The notes under the pieces: model-generated
The model's input: the letters and a program-made list of their open reading frames with translations, nothing else
The model's database searches: none
Told to the model about the DNA's origin: nothing
In this document: positions 1 to 8,882 of the stretch, one piece after another
Layout: every line of letters starts with the position of its first letter
Numbering within the stretch: position 1 is the stretch's first letter
DNA from: G965262015 sp965262015
GTDB taxonomy: Bacteria > Spirochaetota > Leptospiria > Turneriellales > CBDBES01
Direction of reading: 5' to 3'
DNA: 64,000 nucleotides
Assembly: GCA_965262015.1 (NCBI GenBank)
Contig: OZ253494.1
Coordinates: forward strand, 1,116,001 to 1,180,000
Made by a program: the position numbers and the translations under genes

Positions 1-3000
1 ACACCCGCAGACGTTATCTCTCGGATACGATGGTTACTCTGATCTGCCACATATACATTGCCTGAACTATCAACCGCTACTCCTCTAGGGTAAGAAAATA
101 GTGCCATATTACCCGCACCGTCCATAAAACCTGCAGTACCAGTACCCGCCAACGTGCTAACCACACCACCAGACGTTATCTTCCGGATACGCTGGTTGTC
201 CGTATCTACTACATATACAAACCCTGAACCATCAACTTCTACTCCTATAGGATAATAAAATTGTGCTACATTACCTGCACCATTCATAAAACCTGCAGTA
301 CCAGTACCCGCAAACGTCTCAACAATAACTGGAGCACAGGTTTCATTACTTTTAAAGGTATAATAGTCATCACAAGAAACACATTTTTCTGTATTGGCAG
401 TAGGAACCTTTACCGTTGAAGGAGTACCATTCGTACAGATGGGATCAAACCCTCCACAAATATCACCATTTATATCAAAACCACTATCACAAGAAGCACA
501 CTTTTCTGTATTAGCAAAGAAAACCTTTGCCGTCGAAGGGGTTCCATTCGTACAGATGGGATCCAACCCTCCGCAAATCTCACCATCTAGACTAAAACCA
601 CTATTGCAAGAAGCACACTTTTCTGTATTAGCAAAGAAAACCTTTGCCGTTGAAGGGGTTCCATTCGTACAGATGGGATCAAGGGTAGGAAGTTCTATGA
701 TTATCTTACGGATACGATGATTGTTATAATCTGCTACATATACATTGCCTAAACTATCAACCGCTACTCCTCTAGGCTTATTAAATTTTGCTACATTACC
801 CGCACCATCCATAAATCCACTAGTAGCAGTACCCACCAACGTTGTAACCACACCCGCAGACGTTATCTTCTGAATACGATGGTTATTCATATCTGCCACA
901 TATACAAACCCTAAACCATCAACCGCTACTCCTCCAGGACTATTAAAACCACTTGCCAACGTGCTAACCACACCCGCAGACGTTATCTTTTGGATACGAT
1001 TGTTACCAGTATCTGCCACATATACATTGCCACTACCATCAACCGCTACTCCTCCAGGACCCCAAAATTGTGCCACATTACCCATACCATCCATATCCCC
1101 TATAGCCCCAGTACCCGCCAATGTGCTAACAGAAACCACACCCACAGCATCTGTAGTTATCTTGCGGATACGATTGTTATTCGTATCTGCCACATATACA
1201 TTACCACTACCATCAACCGCTACTCCTCCAGGCGATCTAAATAGTGCTGAACTACCTATGCCATCCGCAAAACTATAAGAACCTGCACCTGCAAAGCTGC
1301 TAACCTCAACCACACCCATAGAATTCGTGATTATCTTCCAGATACGATGGTTACTGTTATCCTTGTCTGCCACATATACGTTCCCTAAACTATCAACTGC
1401 TAATCCTTGGGGCTTATTAAATCCACTTGCAAAGGTGCTAACCACACCCGCAGACGTTATCTTGCGGATACGCTGGTTATTTTCATCTGCCACATATACA
1501 TTGCCCACACTATCAACCGCTACTCCTCTAGGATAATTAAATTGTGCTGAACTACCTATGCCATCCCTGCACGTGATAATGGTGCCAGTAGTGCCAGGAC
1601 ATGGAGGACCCGTAGTGCCCGTAGTGCCAGTAGTGCCAGTACCCGCCAACGTCTCGACAATAACTGGAGTACAGCTTTCATCACGTCTTAAGGCATAATA
1701 GTTATCACAAGAAGCACACTTCTCTGTGTTGGCGGTAAAAACCTTTGCTGTTGAGATAATACCATTCGTACAAATAGGATCAAACTCTTCTCTACAAAGT
1801 TCACCATTTAGATCAAAACCACTATTACAAGAAACACACTTTTCTGTATTAGCAAAGAAAACCTTTGCCGTTGAAGGGGTCCCGTTCGTACAGATGGGAT
1901 CAAACTCTTCTCTACAAAGTTCACCATCCAAACCAAAACCACTATCACAAGAAACACACTTTTCCGTGTCAGTAGTAAAAACCTTCACCATTGAGGGGGT
2001 TCCATTTGTACAGATAGGATCAAAGATGGGAATAAGGGTCGCACCATCATCTTCACCATTCATCTTGAACATACCAATACCACGGTCAGAACCAGCAGTA
2101 AAAACATAGTATCTACCATCAATATGCACAGAAGCAATAGCTCGAACATTACGAAGGTGTAAACCTGGCATAGCATACATTACGTTAACATAGTCTAAAC
2201 CACTCGCTGAAGCACGATAAATACCCATAGAATATGTGTTGTTAGGAAACAATAGATAGCTGGTATCTGCATAATAAATATGCAATAGGTTAAATATACC
2301 AGATACAAACTCCTGTCTACCATTGTCGAAATCCCATAAAATACTAACTATGTGTCTTAGGCTACCGTCCGTCCTGGATACCTCAAACAAGCTTACACTA
2401 CCAATACGATCACCCGCAACCAACAAAAAAACAGGAGCATTTTCATTTGCACTAAATATCTCTAAGGCACTTATAGCATAAAAACCATACCGATTGGGCC
2501 TTCCATACCCAAAGTCATCTGTTTCCACCGACCCCTCGGATACTACATCATCATGTCGAATACTGCTGATATAGGTCATGGCACCACTACTATCCATTCT
2601 GTAAGAGGTTAATAGGCTGTTATCTTGCCTGTCCATGCTACCTACAAAAATAACTGGATCACTTGTACTTGTAGTCTGTATAGAACGAATGTCAGCTATC
2701 AGTGGCAACAGCTCGTTGCTATTAAGGGGAACTGTACTCTCTAAGGTAACTTCATCGTTCTCGAATTTATAAATACTTAATCCCTTGCCTTCCAAGACAC
2801 TATGTTCTAGTACACCACTGCCCACGATCAAAAAAGTATCCGTGCCGTGAGTTACCACATGCAGATATGAGGTATATTTAAGGTTAATATCTTCTGTGTC
2901 TGCTCTGGAATCAATTATGGTGAGCTTGCCGTCTGTACCGACCTCAAAAATATTAAAACCACTCTCTTTAAAAGAGCTAGTAGCGACATAATGTTGTTCA

Positions 3001-3377
3001 TTTACCTGAAAGGTAATTAGCTCATTAACTTCTTCTAAATGGTAAGCCGGGCTATCAACATCCATTATGGTTTGGATATGTTCTAATTGTGCATCTGAAA
3101 TATTAAACACTAGAATGGCATTATCGCTACGGGCACCCGCATACAGATATCTTTCATTACCTGCCATAGTGACAGTTGCTAAAGCAGAAATCTCAAGGAG
3201 TCTATACTCGGATGTTCCTTCAAATCCTTCTATAAATTCTAGGAAATTGGGGTTGCCAATGGAGGGTGATTCAGGTCTCCTCTCTTGCTCTATATATTCC
3301 CTTACATTACCACAACTAGGGGAAAAGAAAAATATTGTGAGAAAAACAAGAAGTATATGTCTTAAAGTACGGATCAT
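1..3377 (-). CDS. Very large lipoprotein with cysteine-rich repeats and NHL propeller repeats (3' end outside window)
   Basis: The reading frame starts at ATG 3377-3375 and is still open at base 1, giving about 1,125 visible codons. The N-terminus is a lipoprotein signal: a hydrophobic stretch followed by S-P-S-C, with the likely lipidated Cys near residue 22. Residues of about 25-440 are a propeller-like region without clear family motifs. From about residue 446 the protein is modular. Three cysteine-rich units of about 38 residues (pattern DPICTNGT...TEKCxSCxxGF...G..C) precede about six NHL blades of the form GVAVDxxGNVYVADxxNxRIRKI. A second set of three Cys units lies near bases 350-690, followed by more NHL blades up to the window edge. 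NHL repeats usually form beta-propellers that bind proteins or ligands, so a surface-exposed binding role is an inference. The gene is divergent from thrC. Confidence 0.85.
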   Translation of the reverse strand, partial: MIRTLRHILLVFLTIFFFSPSCGNVREYIEQERRPESPSIGNPNFLEFIEGFEGTSEYRLLEISALATVTMAGNERYLYAGARSDNAILVFNISDAQLEHIQTIMDVDSPAYHLEEVNELITFQVNEQHYVATSSFKESGFNIFEVGTDGKLTIIDSRADTEDINLKYTSYLHVVTHGTDTFLIVGSGVLEHSVLEGKGLSIYKFENDEVTLESTVPLNSNELLPLIADIRSIQTTSTSDPVIFVGSMDRQDNSLLTSYRMDSSGAMTYISSIRHDDVVSEGSVETDDFGYGRPNRYGFYAISALEIFSANENAPVFLLVAGDRIGSVSLFEVSRTDGSLRHIVSILWDFDNGRQEFVSGIFNLLHIYYADTSYLLFPNNTYSMGIYRASASGLDYVNVMYAMPGLHLRNVRAIASVHIDGRYYVFTAGSDRGIGMFKMNGEDDGATLIPIFDPICTNGTPSMVKVFTTDTEKCVSCDSGFGLDGELCREEFDPICTNGTPSTAKVFFANTEKCVSCNSGFDLNGELCREEFDPICTNGIISTAKVFTANTEKCASCDNYYALRRDESCTPVIVETLAGTGTTGTTGTTGPPCPGTTGTIITCRDGIGSSAQFNYPRGVAVDSVGNVYVADENNQRIRKITSAGVVSTFASGFNKPQGLAVDSLGNVYVADKDNSNHRIWKIITNSMGVVEVSSFAGAGSYSFADGIGSSALFRSPGGVAVDGSGNVYVADTNNNRIRKITTDAVGVVSVSTLAGTGAIGDMDGMGNVAQFWGPGGVAVDGSGNVYVADTGNNRIQKITSAGVVSTLASGFNSPGGVAVDGLGFVYVADMNNHRIQKITSAGVVTTLVGTATSGFMDGAGNVAKFNKPRGVAVDSLGNVYVADYNNHRIRKIIIELPTLDPICTNGTPSTAKVFFANTEKCASCNSGFSLDGEICGGLDPICTNGTPSTAKVFFANTEKCASCDSGFDINGDICGGFDPICTNGTPSTVKVPTANTEKCVSCDDYYTFKSNETCAPVIVETFAGTGTAGFMNGAGNVAQFYYPIGVEVDGSGFVYVVDTDNQRIRKITSGGVVSTLAGTGTAGFMDGAGNMALFSYPRGVAVDSSGNVYVADQSNHRIREITSAG

Positions 3378-3734
3378 ACAATCACTTTCTCCATGGTAAA
3401 CTTATCGTCATAAAAGATTTAAATTTAAGTCTGTCATATTTTTATACTCTTTCTTTACACCGAAGAGATAAGATTATAGATAAATTGTCTAATGTTTTTT
3501 TACATCAAAGTACTTTTAAATTACTATAAAAATCTGCTGTCTTTTATAAGATAAAAACAAAGATAGCACCTAAAGCATTATCAATGTATCTCAAACATAA
3601 TTACCAAATTGAGTAAGTTCTCACATATTAACTGCTAAATTCAGTTGACACCATATAGACATCTATAAATGTAAATTCACTTTTGCTCTGGTATGAGCAA
3701 TGGGTGAACAACTAAAAAATATAAATTAGTGTAA
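3378..3734. promoter_or_regulatory. Divergent intergenic region between NHL lipoprotein and thrC
   Basis: This AT-rich 357-base gap lies between two divergently transcribed genes, so both promoters should be here. A TTGACA hexamer at 3645-3650 faces thrC, but no good -10 box sits 16-18 bases from it (TATAAA at 3664 is only 13 bases away). I see no open reading frame, tRNA or clear riboswitch fold. Confidence 0.3.
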
Positions 3735-5093
3735 ATGCAACTCTCCGCCCATTTCCAATGCATCCATCCTGATTGTGGGAAAAAGTTTCCCTTAGATCAA
3801 ATTATATATCGTTGCCCTGAAAGCAATGGTTTATTAGAAGTAGTCCATGATATGGAAGCTCTAAAAAATCGTTCAGCCCAAAGTTGGATTCGTCTCTTTG
3901 ATGAACGTTATAGGACTTCAAGCTACCCATATGGTTCGGGAGTTTGGGGGAAAAAAGAATGGCTTCTTCCACAAATAGACAACAAACATATTGTATCCAT
4001 GTATGAAGGAACAACTAATTTATTTCGTTCAGAGAAGCTAGAAAGCCTTTTTGGGCAGAGAGAACTATGGATTAAATTATGTGGTAATAGCCACACTGGA
4101 TCTTTTAAAGATCTAGGAATGACTGTTTTAGTTAGCCAGGTAAAATCTATGATTGCTAACGATAAGGAGATTCAGGCCATTGCCTGTGCTTCTACTGGTG
4201 ATACATCGGCTGCATTGGCTGCCTATGCAGCAAATGCTAGTATACAAAGTGTAATTTTATTACCTCGAAACAAGGTATCCATTGCACAATTAATACAACC
4301 TATCTCAAATGGTGCCTTAGTACTGGCCTTAGATACTGACTTTGATGGATGTATGCAAATTGTTCAAGAGTTAACACAAGATACTAGTATCTATCTTGCA
4401 AATTCCATGAATAGCCTACGTATAGAGGGACAAAAAACCATTGGTATGGAAGTAGTCCAACAATTAGACTGGACTGTCCCCGATTGGTTTATTATTCCAG
4501 GAGGTAATTTAGGTAACGTAACTGCTTTGGGTAAAGGACTATTAATGATGTATGAACTGGGCTTGATCCAAAAGCTACCAAGAATTGCCTTAGCACAAAC
4601 AGAAAAATCTAATCCTCTTTATCTCTCATATTTAACTGGTTTTAAAGAATTCCATCCCGTCACTGCAAAAGCGACGCTGGCATCTGCCATACGAATAGGC
4701 AATCCTGTCTCTGTAGATAAAGCCATACAAATCCTAAAAAATCTTAATGGAGTTGTTGAGCAGGCTAATGAAGAAGAGCTATCTAATGCGGCATCCCTAG
4801 CTGATTTTTCTGGTCTATTAACCGACCCGCATACAGGTGTTGCCTTAGCGGCACTACAAAAACTCCAAAAACAGCATGTTATTAGCAAGGATGAAACTGT
4901 TGTGGTAATCTCTACGGCTCATGGTTTAAAATTCATTGATTTTAAACTGAATTATCACCAGAATAAGTTAAAAGAAGTTAAACCACAATATATTAATGAA
5001 CCAAAAGAAATAGAACCTGACATCAATATAGTCAAAAAATTAGTACATGAAACTATTAATAATAATATTAAACAGGGCACTCTGGTGAGATAA
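3735..5093 (+). CDS. thrC: Threonine synthase
   Basis: The 452-residue PLP enzyme should convert O-phosphohomoserine to threonine and phosphate. The PLP-binding lysine is expected in G-S-F-K-D-L-G-M-T (Lys125), matching the fold-type II motif GSFKDxG of threonine synthases. A small N-terminal zinc-ribbon-like segment with Cys9, Cys14 and Cys27 is typical of longer threonine synthases. The C-terminal 40 residues are charged and not conserved in the family. It is followed after 6 bases by a cystathionine gamma-synthase-like gene and then by a cysteine synthase-like gene. All three use or feed the homoserine/cysteine branch, so an operon is very likely. The start ATG 3735 has no strong Shine-Dalgarno sequence. 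Confidence 0.9.
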   Translation: MQLSAHFQCIHPDCGKKFPLDQIIYRCPESNGLLEVVHDMEALKNRSAQSWIRLFDERYRTSSYPYGSGVWGKKEWLLPQIDNKHIVSMYEGTTNLFRSEKLESLFGQRELWIKLCGNSHTGSFKDLGMTVLVSQVKSMIANDKEIQAIACASTGDTSAALAAYAANASIQSVILLPRNKVSIAQLIQPISNGALVLALDTDFDGCMQIVQELTQDTSIYLANSMNSLRIEGQKTIGMEVVQQLDWTVPDWFIIPGGNLGNVTALGKGLLMMYELGLIQKLPRIALAQTEKSNPLYLSYLTGFKEFHPVTAKATLASAIRIGNPVSVDKAIQILKNLNGVVEQANEEELSNAASLADFSGLLTDPHTGVALAALQKLQKQHVISKDETVVVISTAHGLKFIDFKLNYHQNKLKEVKPQYINEPKEIEPDINIVKKLVHETINNNIKQGTLVR

Positions 5094-5099
5094 TTGACT

Positions 5100-6299
5100 A
5101 TGTTAGATGATACTATGGACAAATCATCCCTGCAACCAGCCACTCTTTCAGTTCATGCTGGTGAATTATATAGTGAACATTACCCTATCACTACGCCTAT
5201 TTTTCAAACATCCACCTACTACTTTGCTAAAACGAAAGACCTACATGATTTTTTTCAAGGTAAGAGCAAACGCATTGCAGAGTATGGTCGCTACGGTAAC
5301 CCTACCCAAAAAGCTGCTGAGAAAAAGTTAGCCGCTTTAGATAAAGCTGAAGCCTGTCTGCTATGTTCTAGTGGAATGAATGCTATTACATCTACCATTA
5401 TCAGTATGTGTCGTTCTGGAGATCACATCATTATCACAGATGATAGCTATAGACGTACCCGACAGTTTATAATGGAAATAATATCTAAGTTTAATATACA
5501 ATTCAGCTTTGTCAAACCAGACATACAAGAGATCCAAAAAGTAATCAAGCCCTCAACTAGGTTATTAATATCTGAATCACCAACAAATCCTTATTTATAC
5601 CTACTGGATATCCAGAAGGTAGCTGATATATGCAAACAACATAGCATCAAATCTATCATCGACTCCACAATCGCCACTCCATATAACCAAAACCCTATTG
5701 AGTTTGGTATTGATATTGTAATACATAGTGTAACAAAATACCTAGCAGGGCACAATGACATATTGGGGGGAGCTATACTTGGGAAAAGTCATCTAATTTC
5801 TGCCATAAGTGATTTCCAGTCCATGACAGGTGGTATTATGGATCCTCATGCATGCTATTTATTAATCAGAGGTTTAAAGACGTTTGCTTTACGGCTAGAA
5901 CACCAGAACCAATCCGCCCTTGAGATCGCTAGAACTCTAGAAAAGAATAAATATATTAAACAGGTATGGTACCCTGGTCTGCCTTCTCATCCTCACCATG
6001 CAATTGCCCGTAAACAGATGAAAGGCTTTGGTGGTGTAATCTCGTTTATGGTTGATGCTGATATAGATAAAACTTCAAAGTTTATAGATTGTCTGCAAAT
6101 ACCTAAAATCGCACCATCCATGGGAGGCGTGGAATCTCTAATCGAACAACCTGCTTTAATGAGTTACTATGAACTATCAAATATTGAAAGAGAAAAAATA
6201 AGCATCTTTGGTAACCTAGTACGCTTATCCGTGGGAATTGAAGATACCTCTGATCTTGTGCAAGACATAGAAAAAGCTTTAAATAAGGCACTTAAATAA
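5100..6299 (+). CDS. Cys/Met metabolism PLP enzyme, cystathionine gamma-synthase-like
   Basis: This protein of about 399 residues belongs to the trans-sulfuration PLP family (fold type I). The PLP lysine is in H-S-V-T-K-Y-L-A-G-H (about Lys213), and the N-terminal substrate-site motif EYGRYGNPT is present. That motif is characteristic of gamma-synthases, including the plant type that uses O-phosphohomoserine. Its placement right behind threonine synthase, which uses the same substrate, makes cystathionine gamma-synthase the best call. A gamma-lyase or O-acyl-homoserine sulfhydrylase cannot be excluded. I prefer ATG 5100 because GGTGAG at 5084-5089 is a usable ribosome binding site. TTG 5094 and ATG 5115 are alternatives. 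Confidence 0.8.
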   Translation: MLDDTMDKSSLQPATLSVHAGELYSEHYPITTPIFQTSTYYFAKTKDLHDFFQGKSKRIAEYGRYGNPTQKAAEKKLAALDKAEACLLCSSGMNAITSTIISMCRSGDHIIITDDSYRRTRQFIMEIISKFNIQFSFVKPDIQEIQKVIKPSTRLLISESPTNPYLYLLDIQKVADICKQHSIKSIIDSTIATPYNQNPIEFGIDIVIHSVTKYLAGHNDILGGAILGKSHLISAISDFQSMTGGIMDPHACYLLIRGLKTFALRLEHQNQSALEIARTLEKNKYIKQVWYPGLPSHPHHAIARKQMKGFGGVISFMVDADIDKTSKFIDCLQIPKIAPSMGGVESLIEQPALMSYYELSNIEREKISIFGNLVRLSVGIEDTSDLVQDIEKALNKALK

Positions 6300-6304
6300 T
6301 TATT

Positions 6305-7255
6305 ATGTCATGGAAATTAAACTTACAAAAGAAAATAGCAACCAGCGTGCTAGCTCATATCGGCAATACGCCATTAGTCCAGTTTCATAACCTTACACAA
6401 CACTTACCTAAGGGAATCAAAATTTATGCGAAAGCCGAATATCTCAATCCAGGTGGATCCATTAAAGATAGACCCGCATTACAGATGGTATTAGATGGAT
6501 TAGAATCGGGAGCATTAAAAGAAGGGAAAACCATTCTAGATTCTACTAGTGGTAATACAGGAATTGCTCTAGCTATGATAGGTGCTATTCTGGGTATTAA
6601 AGTGGAACTATGTATACCCGAGAACGTTTCACAGGAAAGAAAAAAGAGGCTTCTTGCTTATGGAGCGAAGTTAATTTATACTTCACCTTTAGAAGGTTCA
6701 GATGGTGCCATCATTAAGGCAAGAGAGATCTACAAAGCTAATCCTCAAAAATACTTTAAACCAGACCAATATAATAATTTATCTAATCCCAAAGCCCACT
6801 TTTTACATACAGGACCTGAAATTTGGGAGCAAACTCAAGGTAAAGTTAGTCACTTTATTGCTACAATCGGGACTACAGGTACTATTATGGGTACAGGAAA
6901 ATTTTTAAAACAACAAAATTCTAATATACAAATTATTGCGGCTGAGCCTAATGATGCCTTTCATGGTCTAGAAGGTTTAAAGCATATGGCTTCTTCGATT
7001 GTACCATCCATTTATGATCAAAGCAAATTAGATGATATAATACCCATACCTACAATGGAAGCCTATGCAATGGTAAGAGAAATCTGCAGACAGGATGCAC
7101 ATTTTATTGGCCAATCAGCAGGTGGAGCTGTATGGGCAACCTTACAACTTGCTAATAAGCTAGTTGCCCAGGGCATAGAAGAAGCCACTATAACTACTGT
7201 CCTATGTGATGGTGGGGATCGATACTATTCTGCTAGATTATGGGATGACGTGTAA
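6305..7255 (+). CDS. Cysteine synthase / cystathionine beta-synthase-type PLP enzyme
   Basis: The 316-residue protein has the fold-type II cysteine synthase signature N-P-G-G-S-I-K-D-R (PLP Lys54). It also has the substrate loop TSGNTG and the phosphate-binding loop GTTGTIMGTG. The length is that of a plain O-acetylserine sulfhydrylase: there are no C-terminal CBS regulatory domains. The segment EPNDAFHGLEG near residue 215 recalls the CysM branch. It lies 5 bases after the gamma-synthase-like gene and is probably co-transcribed. With that partner it could supply cysteine for methionine synthesis (forward trans-sulfuration) or, as a cystathionine beta-synthase, act in the reverse direction. 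The sequence does not decide between these. Confidence 0.85.
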   Translation: MSWKLNLQKKIATSVLAHIGNTPLVQFHNLTQHLPKGIKIYAKAEYLNPGGSIKDRPALQMVLDGLESGALKEGKTILDSTSGNTGIALAMIGAILGIKVELCIPENVSQERKKRLLAYGAKLIYTSPLEGSDGAIIKAREIYKANPQKYFKPDQYNNLSNPKAHFLHTGPEIWEQTQGKVSHFIATIGTTGTIMGTGKFLKQQNSNIQIIAAEPNDAFHGLEGLKHMASSIVPSIYDQSKLDDIIPIPTMEAYAMVREICRQDAHFIGQSAGGAVWATLQLANKLVAQGIEEATITTVLCDGGDRYYSARLWDDV

Positions 7256-7257
7256 TT

Positions 7258-7524
7258 TTATTCTAACCAACACTTTACTGCAAACTGAGCATTTGTGTTC
7301 AGTCTATCCAACATTATAGTGTGTCCTGCTAGTTTATAATAGCCATAAGCCACAAGAGGTTGATGTTTATCAAAATAAAAATAATCACCCAAACGCACTA
7401 AACCATCTTTGTAATTCACTGCTTTAAAAATTTTATCTGCCATATTATAATCTTTTTCATTAAAAGCAATATTCCCTGCCCGAATTAGTTTTGCTCTTTT
7501 CGTACCATCTATATTTTGATCCAT
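7258..7524 (-). CDS. Small conserved-looking protein, function unknown
   Basis: The likely product is 88 residues, starting at ATG 7524-7522. The preceding AAGGGA is well spaced as a ribosome binding site; a longer frame reaches back to 7569 but lacks one. The sequence reads like a single helical-repeat (TPR-like) protein, with RAGNIAFNEKDYNMADKIF followed by YKDGLVRLGDYFYF and AYGYYKLAGH. Its compact, strongly patterned composition suggests a real conserved gene. It is the last gene of the PASTA protein-rpe-pyrE series and is convergent with the cysteine synthase-like gene, with only 2 bases between them. I do not assign a function. Confidence 0.7.
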   Translation of the reverse strand: MDQNIDGTKRAKLIRAGNIAFNEKDYNMADKIFKAVNYKDGLVRLGDYFYFDKHQPLVAYGYYKLAGHTIMLDRLNTNAQFAVKCWLE

Positions 7525-7594
7525 ACTATATCCCTTATAAGTGGGTGAGCAAGAGTGACAGAAAACCACGAGACACCCACAAAATACTTATTTT

Positions 7595-8170
7595 CTATAG
7601 ATTTAGCTCGGCTAAATCAGTTAATTGGTATAAGGAATAAAAATCAATTCCATGTTTTTTTAATATAGCTTCACCTCCCTCTTCTCTATCTACCACACAA
7701 AAAGCAGTAGTCGCCTGAATACCATTATCTTGTAAAATTGTATGTGCATGCAATAATGACTTACCCGTAGTAAGAACATCATCTAATAAAATGACAGAAG
7801 ATACTTTTTGGAAATGTCCCTCAATCTGTTCTCTAGCCCCATGTACTTTAGGTTCTTTACGAACTACCAGAGGTAATATATTGTTATTTTTCTGCTGTGC
7901 GATTAATGACATGGCATAAATGAGGGGATCAGCACCCATCGTTAAGCCTGCAAAAGCTTCTGGTCTATTATCTGTCTTCTCCATTATAAGATCCAACATA
8001 TGAATAGAAATGTCCATTAGATATTCTGGTAGCAATAAAACTTTTTTAAGATTCACATAATAAGGGCTCTTCTTCCCAGATGTGAGCGTAAAAGGAGATT
8101 GGTGATTTTCCTGGTAACAAAGTTGATGAATGATTTGCAAAAGCAGTTGCTTACTATTAGACTGAGGCAT
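7595..8170 (-). CDS. pyrE: Orotate phosphoribosyltransferase
   Basis: The 191-residue protein should transfer phosphoribosyl from PRPP to orotate in pyrimidine biosynthesis. The PRPP-binding motif V-I-L-L-D-D-V-L-T-T-G-K-S is near residue 125, and the N-terminal segment FTLTSGKKSPYYVNLK is the usual orotate-side motif of PyrE. Length is normal for bacterial PyrE. It starts 4 bases after the end of rpe, indicating co-transcription. No other pyr genes are adjacent. Confidence 0.92.
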   Translation of the reverse strand: MPQSNSKQLLLQIIHQLCYQENHQSPFTLTSGKKSPYYVNLKKVLLLPEYLMDISIHMLDLIMEKTDNRPEAFAGLTMGADPLIYAMSLIAQQKNNNILPLVVRKEPKVHGAREQIEGHFQKVSSVILLDDVLTTGKSLLHAHTILQDNGIQATTAFCVVDREEGGEAILKKHGIDFYSLYQLTDLAELNL

Positions 8171-8174
8171 TATT

Positions 8175-8843
8175 TTATGAGTGAATACATTGCTTTAGCA
8201 ATTTAGCCTGATTATTTGGGCTTGTTAATGGTTGAAAAAGAAAAGAACCAGCAACTACCATATTGATATCCTGATTAAATGGTAATTTCTGTAAAATTTG
8301 TGGTTTGATACCGCCATCTAACTCTAATAATGTAGGTAGGTTACAAGTTTTTTTAAGCTGAATAAAGTCTTCTATTTTTTGTCTACTACTTTCTATAAAT
8401 GCCTGACCATAATATCCTGGCTCCACCGTCATAAGTAAGCATAAATCAAAATAAGGTAAAATATTCTGCACTGCACTTAGAGGAGTATTAGGTTTAATCG
8501 CCAAGCCCGGCTGAATACCAGCATCTTTAATGATTTTTGCTAGTGGTAAGTGATCATTCGTAGCTTCATAATGAAACGTTAAGAACTGAGGCTTTAATGG
8601 CAAATATTTAGGAATCTCCTTCTCTGGATGGCTAACCATTAAATGCACATCCAGGGGTTTGGTACTCGTTTCTTTCACTTCAGCACTCAATTGTTCGCCA
8701 AAAGTAATCTGGGGCACAAAATTACCATCCATAATATCTAAATGTATATAATCTATCGCCCCTACTCCTAAAGTAGGCAAAATAGACCACAGGTCAATGA
8801 GACGATGAGCTAATATAGAAGCAGATACCAACATCAAAATCAA
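8175..8843 (-). CDS. rpe: Ribulose-phosphate 3-epimerase
   Basis: This TIM-barrel enzyme of about 222 residues interconverts ribulose-5-phosphate and xylulose-5-phosphate. Recognisable pieces are the N-terminal S-A-S-I-L-A, the metal/catalytic segment YIHLDIMDGNFVPQITFG, the DVHLMVSHPE strand, MTVEPGYYGQAF and the phosphate-binding ELDGGI. The ORF starts at TTG 8843, which sits 8 bases after AGGGA. ATG 8834 would be an alternative with a poorer ribosome binding site, so the unusual TTG may be the real start. It lies between the PASTA protein and pyrE in one transcription unit. Confidence 0.9.
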   Translation of the reverse strand: MILMLVSASILAHRLIDLWSILPTLGVGAIDYIHLDIMDGNFVPQITFGEQLSAEVKETSTKPLDVHLMVSHPEKEIPKYLPLKPQFLTFHYEATNDHLPLAKIIKDAGIQPGLAIKPNTPLSAVQNILPYFDLCLLMTVEPGYYGQAFIESSRQKIEDFIQLKKTCNLPTLLELDGGIKPQILQKLPFNQDINMVVAGSFLFQPLTSPNNQAKLLKQCIHS

Positions 8844-8882
8844 AAAGGTAGTCCCTAAAAATATAAGATCAGGAGTAACTCT

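Noticed and set aside
394..2109. Plus-strand ORFs across the first 2 kb with repetitive proteins
   Set aside because: They are shadows of the repetitive NHL/Cys lipoprotein encoded on the minus strand, whose frame runs uninterrupted from 3377 to base 1 and shows real domain motifs.
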